Positions 1 to 8,429 of a stretch of DNA of 38,778 bases are shown here, in pieces. Position numbers and translations under genes: made by a program. Every line of letters starts with the position of its first letter. Within the stretch, counting starts at the first letter, position 1. Below the pieces are notes generated by a model, which was given only the letters and a program-made list of their open reading frames with translations, was not told the DNA's origin and did no database searches. Origin of the DNA: a virus; IMG/VR virus record IMGVR_UViG_3300022542_000649, positions 1-38,778 of that record; one strand, given 5' to 3'.

Positions 1-141
1 GCCGCGGGAGCGGCTCTTATACCAATCGGGACCATCACTACTTCAGACTGTGCCACGGTGCTTGCGATGACATGGAGTCCTGAAGTTGCCGTGCTATCGA
101 AGACACCGTTTAGTACACCAGGACTTATCGATGCACTACCA
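1..141. repeat. Terminal direct repeat, left copy (circular contig)
   Basis: These 141 bases are identical to the last 141 bases of the window (38638-38778). The simplest reading is a circular or circularly permuted genome cut open by the assembler, because 141 is a common maximal k-mer length and the repeat lies inside one gene that becomes whole when the ends are joined. A true short terminal redundancy of the packaged DNA is less likely but not excluded. Unique genome length is 38,637 bp. Confidence 0.95.
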
Positions 142-296
142 GGAAGATAACCCTTTACAGCATCACCCATCTGAGCGGTTATTTCAGCTTCTTCATATTC
201 CCATTTTAGCGGGCCAACAGTGCGCGAATAGCCACTCATATCATAGCCCGCCATGTAGAAGCGAACCCAACGATTTACTGTTCTTCCCGTTGCCAT
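1..296 (-). CDS. Tail-tube-like protein, N-terminal part (gene spans contig junction)
   Basis: Reading leftward from ATG at 296, the frame runs off position 1 and continues at 38637 to the TAA at 38145, giving one protein of 262 residues. It opens with GRTVNRWVRF and has a DAVKGYLPG segment at about residues 46-54. Both match the next gene downstream (37620-38126), which opens GRTVSRWVNF and carries DAVKGALPG, so the two are paralogues. Position just after the connector and terminator-like genes and just before the tail chaperones is where siphophages keep the major tail tube gene. Which of the two paralogues builds the tube and which has another role cannot be told from sequence. An internal ATG at 38693 is not the real start. 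Confidence 0.7.
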   Translation of the reverse strand, partial: MATGRTVNRWVRFYMAGYDMSGYSRTVGPLKWEYEEAEITAQMGDAVKGYLPGSASISPGVLNGVFDSTATSGLHVIASTVAQSEVVMVPIGIRAAPA

Positions 297-305
297 ACGT
301 TTCTC

Positions 306-758
306 CTAGTTCACAAACTCCATAATTGCGAAGATCAGCCTAGTTCCGATAAACATATTGCCTGCGGGATCTGGCACCGCACCGAATTGGATAGCGTCTC
401 CTATCGTCAAGTCCACCACGCCAGTTATCCCATCGCTGATAATGATTGCATCGATGATTAACCCCACCTTAGTCAGCATGTCGTCGTAAATATCAAACAA
501 GCCTCTACCAGCACCTACCGGAGTGTAGAGAAAGGCATAAGTCATGTTGTAGGTAACGGTTGCCAACGCTGTCGAGCCCGGTCCGGTGCTGTCTCGAGTA
601 TAGGTCAATCCACTAATGAAACCATCCGGCTCTGGATACATAATCGGGCAATCACGAACTAACACGCTCTCTGGGATCTCATCGATGTCTTTTATGGTCA
701 CGCCTGAGACTGAGATCCCCGCAATGCTATCGGTGATAGTCGCAAACGCTAAAGCCAT
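306..758 (-). CDS. Putative tail terminator or neck protein
   Basis: A 150-residue protein overlapping the connector gene by 10 bp and lying directly before the tail-tube gene. Size and place fit the tail terminator (lambda gpU-like) or a head-tail closure protein, which caps the tail tube and joins it to the connector. No clear motif is visible. The assignment rests on gene order within the HK97-type late operon, so another neck role is possible. Confidence 0.45.
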   Translation of the reverse strand: MALAFATITDSIAGISVSGVTIKDIDEIPESVLVRDCPIMYPEPDGFISGLTYTRDSTGPGSTALATVTYNMTYAFLYTPVGAGRGLFDIYDDMLTKVGLIIDAIIISDGITGVVDLTIGDAIQFGAVPDPAGNMFIGTRLIFAIMEFVN

Positions 759-1342
759 CGATTATATTTCCGTAAGATCGCGGCAGCTTGACTGGGAACG
801 TCTTGGGGAGTAACTACTATCCCCGCCGCGGTCACTTTATACGTGCTGGAGACGTTCTCCCCAAAGCGCCGCTTATACATACTTATGGCGATCATCAAGC
901 AAGCCTGTCTGATGTCATGTGGAGCAGTGGCAGCCCATCCCCATGTTCCGGCAACGCTGATCACATATTCTGAGTTTCCATCATCGTCAAAAGTCCAATA
1001 ATAAGTGCTCGAGGCCTTCAGTTTGATCGCCCGATAAGGGGTGACGTTCTTAGGAATGAAGTTGTATTCGGTGCTTGCGATGGTATTGTCATCGCCGTTG
1101 GTCAATGTAGTTATCGTCAGAAGATCGTCATCGAGATCGAGCTGGCGGCTTGCAGGATCTGGAACGCTGAAATAGCGTGTCTCAGTTCTAGCGTAGAAAT
1201 TGCGCGCAGTCTCACCATCGATGTACCGACTAGTGGCTTCTATGATGTTTTCAATTACACTATCATCAGTCGTGTCGGTGCTAGATACAGATTGCCAAGC
1301 CTTGTATTCTGCTAAGGTTGCATACCCATTGCTGATTGCCAT
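749..1342 (-). CDS. Head-tail connector protein (gp6-like)
   Basis: A 197-residue protein whose first part (about residues 7-45, YATLAEYKAW followed by an acidic helix and IIEATSRYIDGET) resembles the alpha-helical start of HK97 gp6-type connectors, which form a ring under the portal. A late helix with ACLMIAISMYKRRF also fits that family. It is translated just before the terminator-like gene in the same operon. The match is by pattern and order, not by alignment. Confidence 0.65.
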   Translation of the reverse strand: MAISNGYATLAEYKAWQSVSSTDTTDDSVIENIIEATSRYIDGETARNFYARTETRYFSVPDPASRQLDLDDDLLTITTLTNGDDNTIASTEYNFIPKNVTPYRAIKLKASSTYYWTFDDDGNSEYVISVAGTWGWAATAPHDIRQACLMIAISMYKRRFGENVSSTYKVTAAGIVVTPQDVPSQAAAILRKYNRWL

Positions 1343-1771
1343 TTATTCGCTCCAATGAACCCTGAATCCATTGAGAGGATCGACGCCCTCAACCTCCGAC
1401 ACCTGCGACATGATGTGCTTTGCTATTTGCCCAGGCTTTTTCATGTTGGAGTCGAGTTTGTGCAGGCCCGCCTTGGCGATCCATGAAACTATCTTGCCAT
1501 GTAGACTAGCGGGAAGATCGTCATCCTTATTCTTCCAGCCGAGCTTCTTTCCATGCACTTCGATTGGGATTGCGAACTCAGTACGCAAGTCAGTGGTGAT
1601 TGCGTCGAGGATGGATTGATCTACGTGAAAGATGTTACCAGCAAAATATTCTCCGTAATCATGTGTAGCCCAGCCAGCCAGCTTATAATTACCTATATAC
1701 CAAGGCGTCCATGCCGTTTCAATCGTTTTGCCATCACCTTTTCTTTTCGCAACCACAAACATGGCCTTCAT
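1343..1771 (-). CDS. Hypothetical virion-module protein
   Basis: A 142-residue basic protein with many Lys and Trp residues, for example ETAWTPWYIGNYKLAGW near residues 19-35. It overlaps the preceding gene by the one-base TAATG arrangement, so it is co-translated with it. The family is not recognised. Its place between capsid accessory genes and the connector suggests a structural or assembly role, but nothing in the sequence proves it. Confidence 0.7.
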   Translation of the reverse strand: MKAMFVVAKRKGDGKTIETAWTPWYIGNYKLAGWATHDYGEYFAGNIFHVDQSILDAITTDLRTEFAIPIEVHGKKLGWKNKDDDLPASLHGKIVSWIAKAGLHKLDSNMKKPGQIAKHIMSQVSEVEGVDPLNGFRVHWSE

Positions 1772-2364
1772 TAGCTGGCCTCCACTGTGAAATCGTCATG
1801 AATTTGCGATCCATCTGGACTGTTATTCCACAGCCCACAGGATGTTTGCGTATTATTGAACGTGTTGGTAATTGAAACTGATGTTCCGTTCTCAGTCCCA
1901 ACCAAATCGTTGCCATCGCAATCAAACGTCACATTATACTCAACACCGTTCGTATAATCATGAGCTGTTCCTGCTAAGCTGGTAAATGCAGCGTCGTCTT
2001 TATAAATTCGCAACTCATCTGTTGCTCCTGCAAGAACACACAAAAAGAGGCAATGAGTAGCATCACTCAGTCTCGCAATCAATCCACTAGGGGCAATAAC
2101 CGAACCTGATACAAGAACGGCGGCTTGGCCAGAATCAATATAGGCGTATTGACGACCTGCGGCGGTTGGAGCTACTACTTTATTACTAGTTATTATGTAT
2201 GCACTTTCACCAACTGCCCACCCGCCAGCCTCGGCATCTTTCTCTGGCGTATGACTCGTTAATGCCGTTGCATCATCATCCGTAAACTTGTCATACACCA
2301 GATAGTCGGCATAAGGATCGGTAGCCGCACTAGGTCCAGCTCCTACAGTAGTTAAACTAGACAT
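1771..2364 (-). CDS. Putative lectin-like (concanavalin/LamG-type) capsid accessory protein
   Basis: A 197-residue acidic, beta-rich protein. The region from about residue 20 (YLVYDKFTDDD) through ATHCLFLCVLAGATDELRIY to NVTFDCDGNDLVGTENG has the alternating hydrophobic pattern and glycine turns of concanavalin A-like jelly rolls, which often bind glycans. It lies among four small genes between the major capsid gene and the connector, where head decoration proteins are sometimes found. A surface-binding role is inference. The fold is a pattern-based guess. Confidence 0.45.
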   Translation of the reverse strand: MSSLTTVGAGPSAATDPYADYLVYDKFTDDDATALTSHTPEKDAEAGGWAVGESAYIITSNKVVAPTAAGRQYAYIDSGQAAVLVSGSVIAPSGLIARLSDATHCLFLCVLAGATDELRIYKDDAAFTSLAGTAHDYTNGVEYNVTFDCDGNDLVGTENGTSVSITNTFNNTQTSCGLWNNSPDGSQIHDDFTVEAS

Positions 2365-2365
2365 T

Positions 2366-2743
2366 TTATACTTCCACGACTGCGTATGTGATTATCCCAT
2401 CAACCGTACAAGCCCCAGTGTCGGCATCAAGAGCTTTGTTGGTTGTGACTTTGATCCACGGCATCGCGAAGTTGCCAGACATGGGTAGAACCCAACCACC
2501 CTCATCGCTGACAGCCATCACTCCCGATAAAGCCGTGTCACTTTCGTCCGTAAGGACCACAGTTCCCGCGTTGGTATCGGCCATCATAAACAAGCCATAT
2601 ACCCAGATTTGTTTGCCTGCGCCTGGAGTGGCAACTAGTTCCTGACTGGCCGTGCTTGCGGCTAGATTTACGACCGCAGTAGAATAGCTAACTATCTGTG
2701 GATCTCCGGGTCCCTGTATTGCACTCGAAAATTTTTGACCCAT
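2366..2743 (-). CDS. Hypothetical beta-rich capsid accessory protein
   Basis: A 125-residue protein rich in Val, Thr and Gly (for example KQIWVYGLFMMADTNAG and VVLTDESD), with no Cys-pair or catalytic motif apart from one Cys near the end. It sits one base before the lectin-like gene and downstream of the capsid gene. Composition and place suggest a small decoration or cement protein of the head. The family is not recognised. Confidence 0.6.
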   Translation of the reverse strand: MGQKFSSAIQGPGDPQIVSYSTAVVNLAASTASQELVATPGAGKQIWVYGLFMMADTNAGTVVLTDESDTALSGVMAVSDEGGWVLPMSGNFAMPWIKVTTNKALDADTGACTVDGIITYAVVEV

Positions 2744-2811
2744 TTGCTTAAATCCTTTTAGATTGCTGATAGGGAGGAGGCTTGGAAACCTCCCCCCTCA
2801 GCACTATTCGA

Positions 2812-3045
2812 TTATTTGGCCTTTGACTTGGCCTTAGCTTTTGGCTTTGCCTTCGGCTTTGCTACAGCTTTCTCGTCCATTCCCTCTTCAAAAAGTTCCA
2901 CCGTTTTATCTTTGAAAAGTTTGTCTACCTGTAACAACGCTGGGGGCGTTGCTTCAGAGACAATCTCACCTTTAGCATGGAACATCTCACCCGAAAATGG
3001 ACCACTGTAGTTTTTTAGAAAACGGACCGTTCGTATCATATCCAT
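2812..3045 (-). CDS. Small protein with lysine-alanine-proline tail
   Basis: A 77-residue protein. The first 55 residues look like a compact head-domain protein found in many phages near the capsid gene (RTVRFLKNYSGPFSGEMF). The last 20 residues are an AKPKAK-type repeat reminiscent of histone H1 tails. The start is ATG at 3045 behind AGGTGA. Such a basic tail could contact DNA or acidic capsid surfaces, but this is inference. Confidence 0.65.
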   Translation of the reverse strand: MDMIRTVRFLKNYSGPFSGEMFHAKGEIVSEATPPALLQVDKLFKDKTVELFEEGMDEKAVAKPKAKPKAKAKSKAK

Positions 3046-3075
3046 TCACCTTTCCTAATGGCTGGCACTTGCTTA

Positions 3076-4050
3076 TTAATGCTGTTCGTCTTGTGTGCCA
3101 CCATCGACAGAGTTGTAGTTGAGTACATAGCTCAAATCATCTGTGCCACCAACCACTAGCTCGCCATCTGCAACGTTCCCGCGGTTTCCGTAAGCGGTTC
3201 CGCTAGCGTGGATTTGAATACAGTGCGTGAAAACGCCTGCGCCGCTGGCAGTTTGATGTGCGCTGAAGTTACAATCATTGACCTGTCCTTTGACCGAAAG
3301 ATTCAAGATGCCTACGGTCGCAGTGTTGTCTGTGTCGCCGATTGCTATATCGGTATTCAGAACACGAACTCCAGTTGCCTGCGAGTTAAACCGGATGATC
3401 GCAGCAATGGTCGCGCTTGCTCCAGCTTGAGACTGGATGAAGTTGCTGTGAAACGTTGACCACGCTCCAGCATCGCCACTTGCGTTGGAGATGTACGGAC
3501 CAAGCATCGGTTCATTCGTCGCTGTATTCAAACGCATTGCCCAATAGTTGTGATGGATGTTCAATCCATAACTCGTATTGGCGATGATTATCCCGCCCTT
3601 GCAATAATAGTTTTTCAGATAGAAACCAGCAATTTCTATTGCCGAATCTGATACAACCATGACTGGATATGCGCCTGTTTGATCAAGACGCACCGAGTTT
3701 CCACATCCATTCGGATAGTAGGGAGATGAACCCGCAGCGATTAGATGCACACCTTTCTTGCTCAAGGTAAGCGCAGCAGTAAGATCATAGTCCGAATCCG
3801 AAGGCATGACCATTACATAGTCATTCCTGCATTCTACAGTAGCGTCTAGTGCAGCTTGAATTGACGTTTGCACACTGGCGCTCCCGTCGCTATATTCAAA
3901 CAGATGATCTTCTAGGAATTGAGCATAGTGAGTCTCTGTCGTTTTGATTACCCAGTAGACATTTCCTATACCCAATCCTAGAGCGGCATGACCGCCCTGT
4001 GGGTCCGATATTCTCGAAACATTCTTCCTCAAAATATATGGTCTACTCAT
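3076..4050 (-). CDS. Right-handed beta-helix-like virion protein
   Basis: A 324-residue protein following the capsid gene. Start chosen at ATG 4050 because AAAGGAGAACGAA precedes it; the frame is open further upstream but without a good site. From about residue 90 on, short strands with Asn/Gly turns repeat (IEIAGFYLKNYY, GLNIHHNYW, VRVLNTDIAIGD, VNDCNFSAHQ), the spacing typical of parallel beta-helix proteins such as pectate lyase-like depolymerases. Being next to the capsid gene instead of with the tail fibres is unusual and would suit a head-surface protein. No catalytic residues can be assigned. Confidence 0.5.
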   Translation of the reverse strand: MSRPYILRKNVSRISDPQGGHAALGLGIGNVYWVIKTTETHYAQFLEDHLFEYSDGSASVQTSIQAALDATVECRNDYVMVMPSDSDYDLTAALTLSKKGVHLIAAGSSPYYPNGCGNSVRLDQTGAYPVMVVSDSAIEIAGFYLKNYYCKGGIIIANTSYGLNIHHNYWAMRLNTATNEPMLGPYISNASGDAGAWSTFHSNFIQSQAGASATIAAIIRFNSQATGVRVLNTDIAIGDTDNTATVGILNLSVKGQVNDCNFSAHQTASGAGVFTHCIQIHASGTAYGNRGNVADGELVVGGTDDLSYVLNYNSVDGGTQDEQH

Positions 4051-4108
4051 TTCGTTCTCCTTTGCCTCCGGGGATTGCTTGTTAGGCAACCCTCATCCAG
4101 CAAGCTAA

Positions 4109-4129
4109 TTAGGACCGATTTTGTCCTAA
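4109..4129 (-). terminator. Hairpin at the end of the capsid gene
   Basis: TTAGGAC / GTCCTAA forms a 7-bp stem with a 7-base loop overlapping the capsid stop codon (TAG at 4126-4128). No run of T follows in the transcribed direction, so it is at best a partial terminator or a 3'-end stabiliser that sets capsid mRNA levels above downstream genes. Confidence 0.4.
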
Positions 4130-5700
4130 ATTGTGATATTGTACGAAATTGCTGAAGCTTCCGTATCCCGCTGAATTAAGCCGAGACGCATTAGCGCGGT
4201 GATCTCCCAGGAGTCAGACCGCGGATAGCGGGTGACTTCCATTGTCATACGACGACGCCAGCCCAACTTCCACTGATCCCAGCGAACCGCGAGGATTGCT
4301 CCCTTGGTGTTATTGGTTGTGGTGTCCTGATCAATCTTACCTGCTGTATCAGCTTTACGAACGGACGACATGAAGTGCATATTGGCCGACACATCAATCT
4401 TGTATCCGAACACGCCAGTCAACTTTCCGTTCTCGATTGTTGGCTGTGCGAATACATCCCGTGTCATAACCTGAGCGAGTTCCAGCGCCTTCCAGTGTGT
4501 GCTCGGATCAATGATGAAGCTCACTTTGTTGATGTCCATTGCATTGATCCCGGCGCTTCCCATCAACTTGATCGTCTCCAAGAAATCGTTGACAGTCAGC
4601 ACGCCACCATCGCGACTGTTGGCCGAGGTGGTGATAATGCACGACTTCCGAAAACCATTTAGAAGTAGGTATAGATCAGTTGAAGGTGGAGTACCACCGA
4701 TGTCGTTGATGTTTGTGGCATTGCTGGTCTCTGTGTCGCCATCGATGAGCAGATGTTCAAGCTGCGCTGCACCAGCCGTTACTAGAGTAGACCGGATTAT
4801 ATTGACGAACGGGATCAGTGAGTCTTCCTGCATTTCACCTGACCAAGGTACTCGTGCACCCATCTTGCCAAGCGTCAACTGTACTCGTTCCGTTTCTTTC
4901 TTAGAGCTCTTCACAGTAGCCACAGGGAACAGCATTGTGGTGTCATGATTCACGGTTTGAGTGACTTTGTAGAACGTGGGATCGGTTTCGTCTATTGGGA
5001 AGTAGATCGATTCCATTCCCGGAGGCATCTCGAAGCTGGGAAGCCGTTGAGCAACGAACGTACCTAATCGGATCTTCTCCCACAGCGATGTCGAGTATGC
5101 AACCCCCACCCATTCATCGCCATAGTCATTAAGATCCGAACCCATCACCTCGTTAGTTTTCATCGACTTGATGCCGACCGCTTTCATCGCACCACGTCCG
5201 CGATGTCCGATCTCAGTCTTGTCCTCAATCAGTTTGATAGCCAGCGCTTTGCGGGCATTTTCCGAGACTGCCCCAGCATATGCTGCTGATGCCGGTCCCA
5301 CCGAACTCAGGATGCCGACCAATAGTGACTGATCGACCGCGTCCAGATTGTCGTACTTCCGAAGTTCAGTGAACTGCGTGATATGAGGAGCGGTGAATTC
5401 ATCATCGCCGCTAGATAGACGATTGGCCTTAGCTGCTTCTGCCTTCCATTTCTTTTCGGCTTCGGCAACCGCTTCTTCGGCGGCCTCTTTCTTCACCTTT
5501 TCGAGTTCGGTTGCTTCTTCTTCACTTAGTTCCTTATCACCTTCAGCGACCTCTCCCGCGGCCTTGATCTGAACTTTGATGCCTTCTGCTTCTTCAAGCA
5601 TAGCCTCGAGCTCAGTGGCCTCTTCCTTGGTGATGTCTGACTTGGCTGCAAGCTCCTTGATTTTAGCCCGGAGCGCGGCGAGCTTCTCTTTCAAATCCAT
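4126..5700 (-). CDS. Major capsid protein (HK97 fold) with N-terminal scaffold-like domain
   Basis: A 524-residue protein. Residues 1 to about 95 are a charged Glu/Lys/Ala coiled coil, the delta-domain type that acts as built-in scaffold and is cut off by the prohead protease encoded just upstream. The remainder has the size and composition of HK97-type capsid subunits, with LRKYDNLDAVDQSLLVG near residue 115 and a C-terminal QWKLGWRRRMTMEVTRYPR segment. The start ATG at 5700 follows GGGAGAATAGTC. It has its own promoter and a long structured leader (5701-5909), which fits the need for many copies. Confidence 0.88.
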   Translation of the reverse strand: MDLKEKLAALRAKIKELAAKSDITKEEATELEAMLEEAEGIKVQIKAAGEVAEGDKELSEEEATELEKVKKEAAEEAVAEAEKKWKAEAAKANRLSSGDDEFTAPHITQFTELRKYDNLDAVDQSLLVGILSSVGPASAAYAGAVSENARKALAIKLIEDKTEIGHRGRGAMKAVGIKSMKTNEVMGSDLNDYGDEWVGVAYSTSLWEKIRLGTFVAQRLPSFEMPPGMESIYFPIDETDPTFYKVTQTVNHDTTMLFPVATVKSSKKETERVQLTLGKMGARVPWSGEMQEDSLIPFVNIIRSTLVTAGAAQLEHLLIDGDTETSNATNINDIGGTPPSTDLYLLLNGFRKSCIITTSANSRDGGVLTVNDFLETIKLMGSAGINAMDINKVSFIIDPSTHWKALELAQVMTRDVFAQPTIENGKLTGVFGYKIDVSANMHFMSSVRKADTAGKIDQDTTTNNTKGAILAVRWDQWKLGWRRRMTMEVTRYPRSDSWEITALMRLGLIQRDTEASAISYNITI

Positions 5701-5909
5701 GACTATTCTCCCGTTGGGCGCTCACAAAAGAAATGACGCCCTTGAATAGCAACGACATAAACCGCTGCTTTTCACAAGGCGTCTACGGTACACCGTCTAT
5801 CGACGCTTACCCTTCCAACCGAGCTTTGTTTACCTCTATACAGTTTTCTCTAAGTAGAAAACCGTCTTTCAGGCTTTATCTTCCCAGCGGAAGGTGTGAT
5901 GATTACGCT
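5701..5909 (-). promoter_or_regulatory. Structured 5' leader of the major capsid gene
   Basis: About 209 bases with no ORF lie between the inferred start of transcription and the capsid ATG. Two hairpins are clear: 5840-5865 (10-bp stem, 6-base loop) and 5716-5741 (6-bp stem, 14-base loop) directly before the ribosome site. In each, the single imperfect pair is C-A on the plus strand but G-U in the leftward transcript, as expected for a working RNA. GACGCC further up the leader can also pair with the GGCGTC arm of the second hairpin, so two alternative folds near the ribosome site are possible. A role in stability or translational control is inferred. Confidence 0.5.
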
Positions 5910-5915
5910 ATGGCA

Positions 5916-5944
5916 ATCCTACATCAAACCATTTACTATGTCAA
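5916..5944 (-). promoter_or_regulatory. Putative sigma70-type promoter for the capsid gene
   Basis: On the minus strand TTGACA (5939-5944) is followed after exactly 17 bases by TAGGAT (5916-5921). The -35 box is perfect and the -10 matches four of six. It lies just inside the end of the protease gene and would start an RNA near 5909 with a leader of about 209 bases for the capsid gene. Confidence 0.5.
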
Positions 5945-5950
5945 CTAATA

Positions 5951-6955
5951 TTACTCTTCTAACAGGAACGCCCTCCCTTTCAACTGAACCAATGTCAGAT
6001 CCGTCTCATCCTCTGGCAATTCAGGCCAGTCTTTACCGGCTTGTTTATACGCTGCTTTCAATACTGGAAGTGCGACAGCATAATCATTAGCCGGCTGTCT
6101 ATGTCCCTCTGTGTCGAATAGTGCCAATTCTACGAAGGGCCAATGGGTTATCAACCCATCACGGGTTACCCGCCTGATATGTTCAATCGTTCCACTTGAA
6201 GCCCTGGCTAAACCTTCTTTGGCGGCTTCCCATACGCGCTTAGCATACTCACTGGCCTTGTCAAGTAAGACACGAACCCATAAGCCATCGCTTTTGTTTT
6301 CTCTGCTCAGGACTTCACCGATTTCCTCTGGATTACCTTGGGGATAACCATCGGGATCGAACCCATGATAATAAGAAACAATTGGACTATTGAACTTATC
6401 CAGATACAGATTGGTTTCTTCGCTAAAATACTCGCCCTCTGCATCACGTCCCTTATTAGGCCCACCATAAGGAATAGCCAATACGTCTAGTTCCCAATCG
6501 CCTACAGCCTTGATACGCGCAGCTTTGATCCTATAGTTCCGAGCCTTAGTTATCCATTCCTCGTCTTTCTGAACCTCTTCCCATTCAACAAATGGAGAAA
6601 AGACGATATTATCACCTTCACGAGAATATGAGACTTTGTAATACTTACCAGATAATTCGACGATCAATAACGCATCGTATGTTGCAACAATCCAGGGATA
6701 AAAGCTACCCATAGGTTGAGCGGCTTCATTACAAGGAAACGTATGATCGAACGCCATTTCGATCTCACGTAGTTCATCCTGCTTGCTCAACTCATCACCA
6801 TAGATTGCTTTACTTTCAGGATGTTCTTCTCGCCACATGGAATAACAAACAGCAATAGCCTGTTCCTGATCCTCGGCTGTCTCATCTTCAATCACAATCG
6901 GAATGCAACGTGCTATGAAGTCCTTTTCCTTTTCACCTTTTTTAGGCTTTGGCAT
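5951..6955 (-). CDS. Prohead maturation protease
   Basis: A 334-residue protein upstream of the capsid gene. The N-terminal 60 residues are a phage-type start (KDFIARCIPIVIEDE, then AIAVCYSMWREE). The central part, about 165-285, carries LDVLAIPYGG, a histidine in VSYYHGFDPDG and a serine in ARASSGTIEHI followed by THWPFVELALFD. This order of His and Ser is that of U35-type prohead serine proteases, which trim scaffold from capsid subunits. The capsid protein's coiled-coil start is the expected substrate. Confidence 0.72.
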   Translation of the reverse strand: MPKPKKGEKEKDFIARCIPIVIEDETAEDQEQAIAVCYSMWREEHPESKAIYGDELSKQDELREIEMAFDHTFPCNEAAQPMGSFYPWIVATYDALLIVELSGKYYKVSYSREGDNIVFSPFVEWEEVQKDEEWITKARNYRIKAARIKAVGDWELDVLAIPYGGPNKGRDAEGEYFSEETNLYLDKFNSPIVSYYHGFDPDGYPQGNPEEIGEVLSRENKSDGLWVRVLLDKASEYAKRVWEAAKEGLARASSGTIEHIRRVTRDGLITHWPFVELALFDTEGHRQPANDYAVALPVLKAAYKQAGKDWPELPEDETDLTLVQLKGRAFLLEE

Positions 6956-6964
6956 GTTCTACTC

Positions 6965-7426
6965 CTATAACTTGAGATCCTTTATGGTCTTATTGACCCA
7001 TGCTTGGTAAACTTTCTGAATGGCTTTTATCTTTTGCTTGGCTACAGCAAACAATTTCTTCCATCCAATACCTTTCATCGCCTCTGCCTGCTCTTCACCG
7101 TGGACATACCTGGCATAACTCACTGGATTGCCAATGACTGTACTAAAGCCTTTCCTCTCGACAACCCACCTTGTTCCTAATCGCTCAGAGTTCATAAGAT
7201 TCCTCGCCGCGTATTGTATTCCCCTACCTCGGATATAATAAGGCACAGGCGGCATATTCGCTTCGGTTATCGGTGGGTAGTTCTGCAATCCTTCAGTTGG
7301 CAGGATCACATCCTTCGCCGACTCTGCTCCTGCCGCGCTGAAATTGCGGGCGATCTTCGCTGGAAACTTATGGAGCTTGGCGAGAACCTTATCAAGCCCT
7401 TCGACTTCGATAGTTACTTCAGGCAT
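6965..7426 (-). CDS. HK97 gp10-like neck or tail-completion protein
   Basis: A 153-residue basic protein beginning VTIEVEGLDKVLAKLHKFPAKI and continuing with a helix and GNPVSYARYVHGEEQ. This is the layout of HK97 gp10-type proteins that sit at the head-tail joint. It is unusual to find it between the MuF-like gene and the protease instead of after the connector. It starts at ATG 7426 one base into the stop of the gene before. Confidence 0.55.
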   Translation of the reverse strand: MPEVTIEVEGLDKVLAKLHKFPAKIARNFSAAGAESAKDVILPTEGLQNYPPITEANMPPVPYYIRGRGIQYAARNLMNSERLGTRWVVERKGFSTVIGNPVSYARYVHGEEQAEAMKGIGWKKLFAVAKQKIKAIQKVYQAWVNKTIKDLKL

Positions 7427-7596
7427 TAGTCATCTCTATCAGAAAGAAAAAGCCGTAGACCAAAATTGTCTAATGTCATTGCTGATCCATAAGGGCCTGA
7501 CCGTTTCCAACCAAACAAGGAACGAAACGCCATGTACAGCCTAAAATGACAAAGATGTTCCCAGAATGATCCGTATGGTTTTATTATAATTTTCAT
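7426..7596 (-). CDS. Small hypothetical protein
   Basis: A 56-residue aromatic-rich protein starting MKIIIKPYGSFWEHL. ATG 7596 was chosen because it overlaps the stop of the MuF-like gene as ATGA and is preceded by GAGG; the frame is open upstream but without a ribosome site. No family is recognised. It is translationally coupled to genes on both sides. Confidence 0.55.
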   Translation of the reverse strand: MKIIIKPYGSFWEHLCHFRLYMAFRSLFGWKRSGPYGSAMTLDNFGLRLFLSDRDD

Positions 7597-8429
7597 TGCT
7601 TCAACCTCGTTGTCGTTGTAGTCCAGCATCTACATCCGATGTGCGGATCTGGCGGTCCTTCAAACTGATTATCAAACAATTCACCTAATAATACCTCTTT
7701 ACCATGTAGAGCTTCGCACACTTCACACAAGCGAGGAGGATCTTGATTGGTCCACCACGTTTGGATAACCTGAACATCGGGATATTCTTTTTGTAGTGCT
7801 TCTCCCGCCAGTCGTTCCGCCGTCGCATAAATCCTAGTGGTTTCTGTTACAGCTATATTCAGCGCCCTAGCTTCCGTATAGGGTAGCATATTGACCAGAT
7901 CACCGATTGTCATCCCGGGTGTATCGATGAATGTCTTAAATATGGTCTGTAATGCTTTTGTAGTTGTCTTATCGATTTTCTTAATGAGCTTATAGGAATA
8001 TTCAGCAGCCCATTTCGCAGCTTCCACATTTGTCAGCGTATAGTCCATGCTCAGACCAATAGTACTTTCGAATAATACGATGCCTTGTTTGGCGGCCTTA
8101 GTAAACAATCTAGCGACTTCAGCTATAAAATCCTCATCAACCCAAAAGTCATCATCTAAGTAATCGAAGTAGAATGAAACTGGTCGATCAGTTATGGCCT
8201 TACGGTCAGAGGCCACGAGCTTCAGCATGTCACGTATGCCCTTAGTCTGTTTGCGGAACTGGCGCATGAATAGGGCAAATAGCGCATCCTCAGACTCTTC
8301 CTTTTGCTTTCGTCCTGGCTCCCTTGGATCCCGCCTCTTCAGAGAGAACGGAACGCCAATACCCCACTTAGCCATTTCGTCTCTCAGTTCGTTGACGGTT
8401 ACTTCTATACCATGAGTGTTGGTTATCAT
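7593..8429 (-). CDS. MuF-like head morphogenesis protein (SPP1 gp7 type)
   Basis: A 278-residue minor head protein. The C-terminal third has the family signature: NIAVTETTRIYATAERLAGE, then QTWWTNQDPPRLCEVCEALHGKEV, ending in GPPDPHIGCRCWTT. The CxxC and GCRC residues are those that mark the MuF fold. The protein is expected to bind the portal in the prohead. It follows the portal gene with one small gene in between, the usual order. Confidence 0.82.
   Translation of the reverse strand: MITNTHGIEVTVNELRDEMAKWGIGVPFSLKRRDPREPGRKQKEESEDALFALFMRQFRKQTKGIRDMLKLVASDRKAITDRPVSFYFDYLDDDFWVDEDFIAEVARLFTKAAKQGIVLFESTIGLSMDYTLTNVEAAKWAAEYSYKLIKKIDKTTTKALQTIFKTFIDTPGMTIGDLVNMLPYTEARALNIAVTETTRIYATAERLAGEALQKEYPDVQVIQTWWTNQDPPRLCEVCEALHGKEVLLGELFDNQFEGPPDPHIGCRCWTTTTTRLKQ

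Noticed and set aside
6257-6270. TTACTTGACAAGG inside the protease gene as another member of the promoter motif
   Set aside because: It matches the -35 word, but no TA-rich -10 lies at 16-18 bases and the site is within coding sequence.
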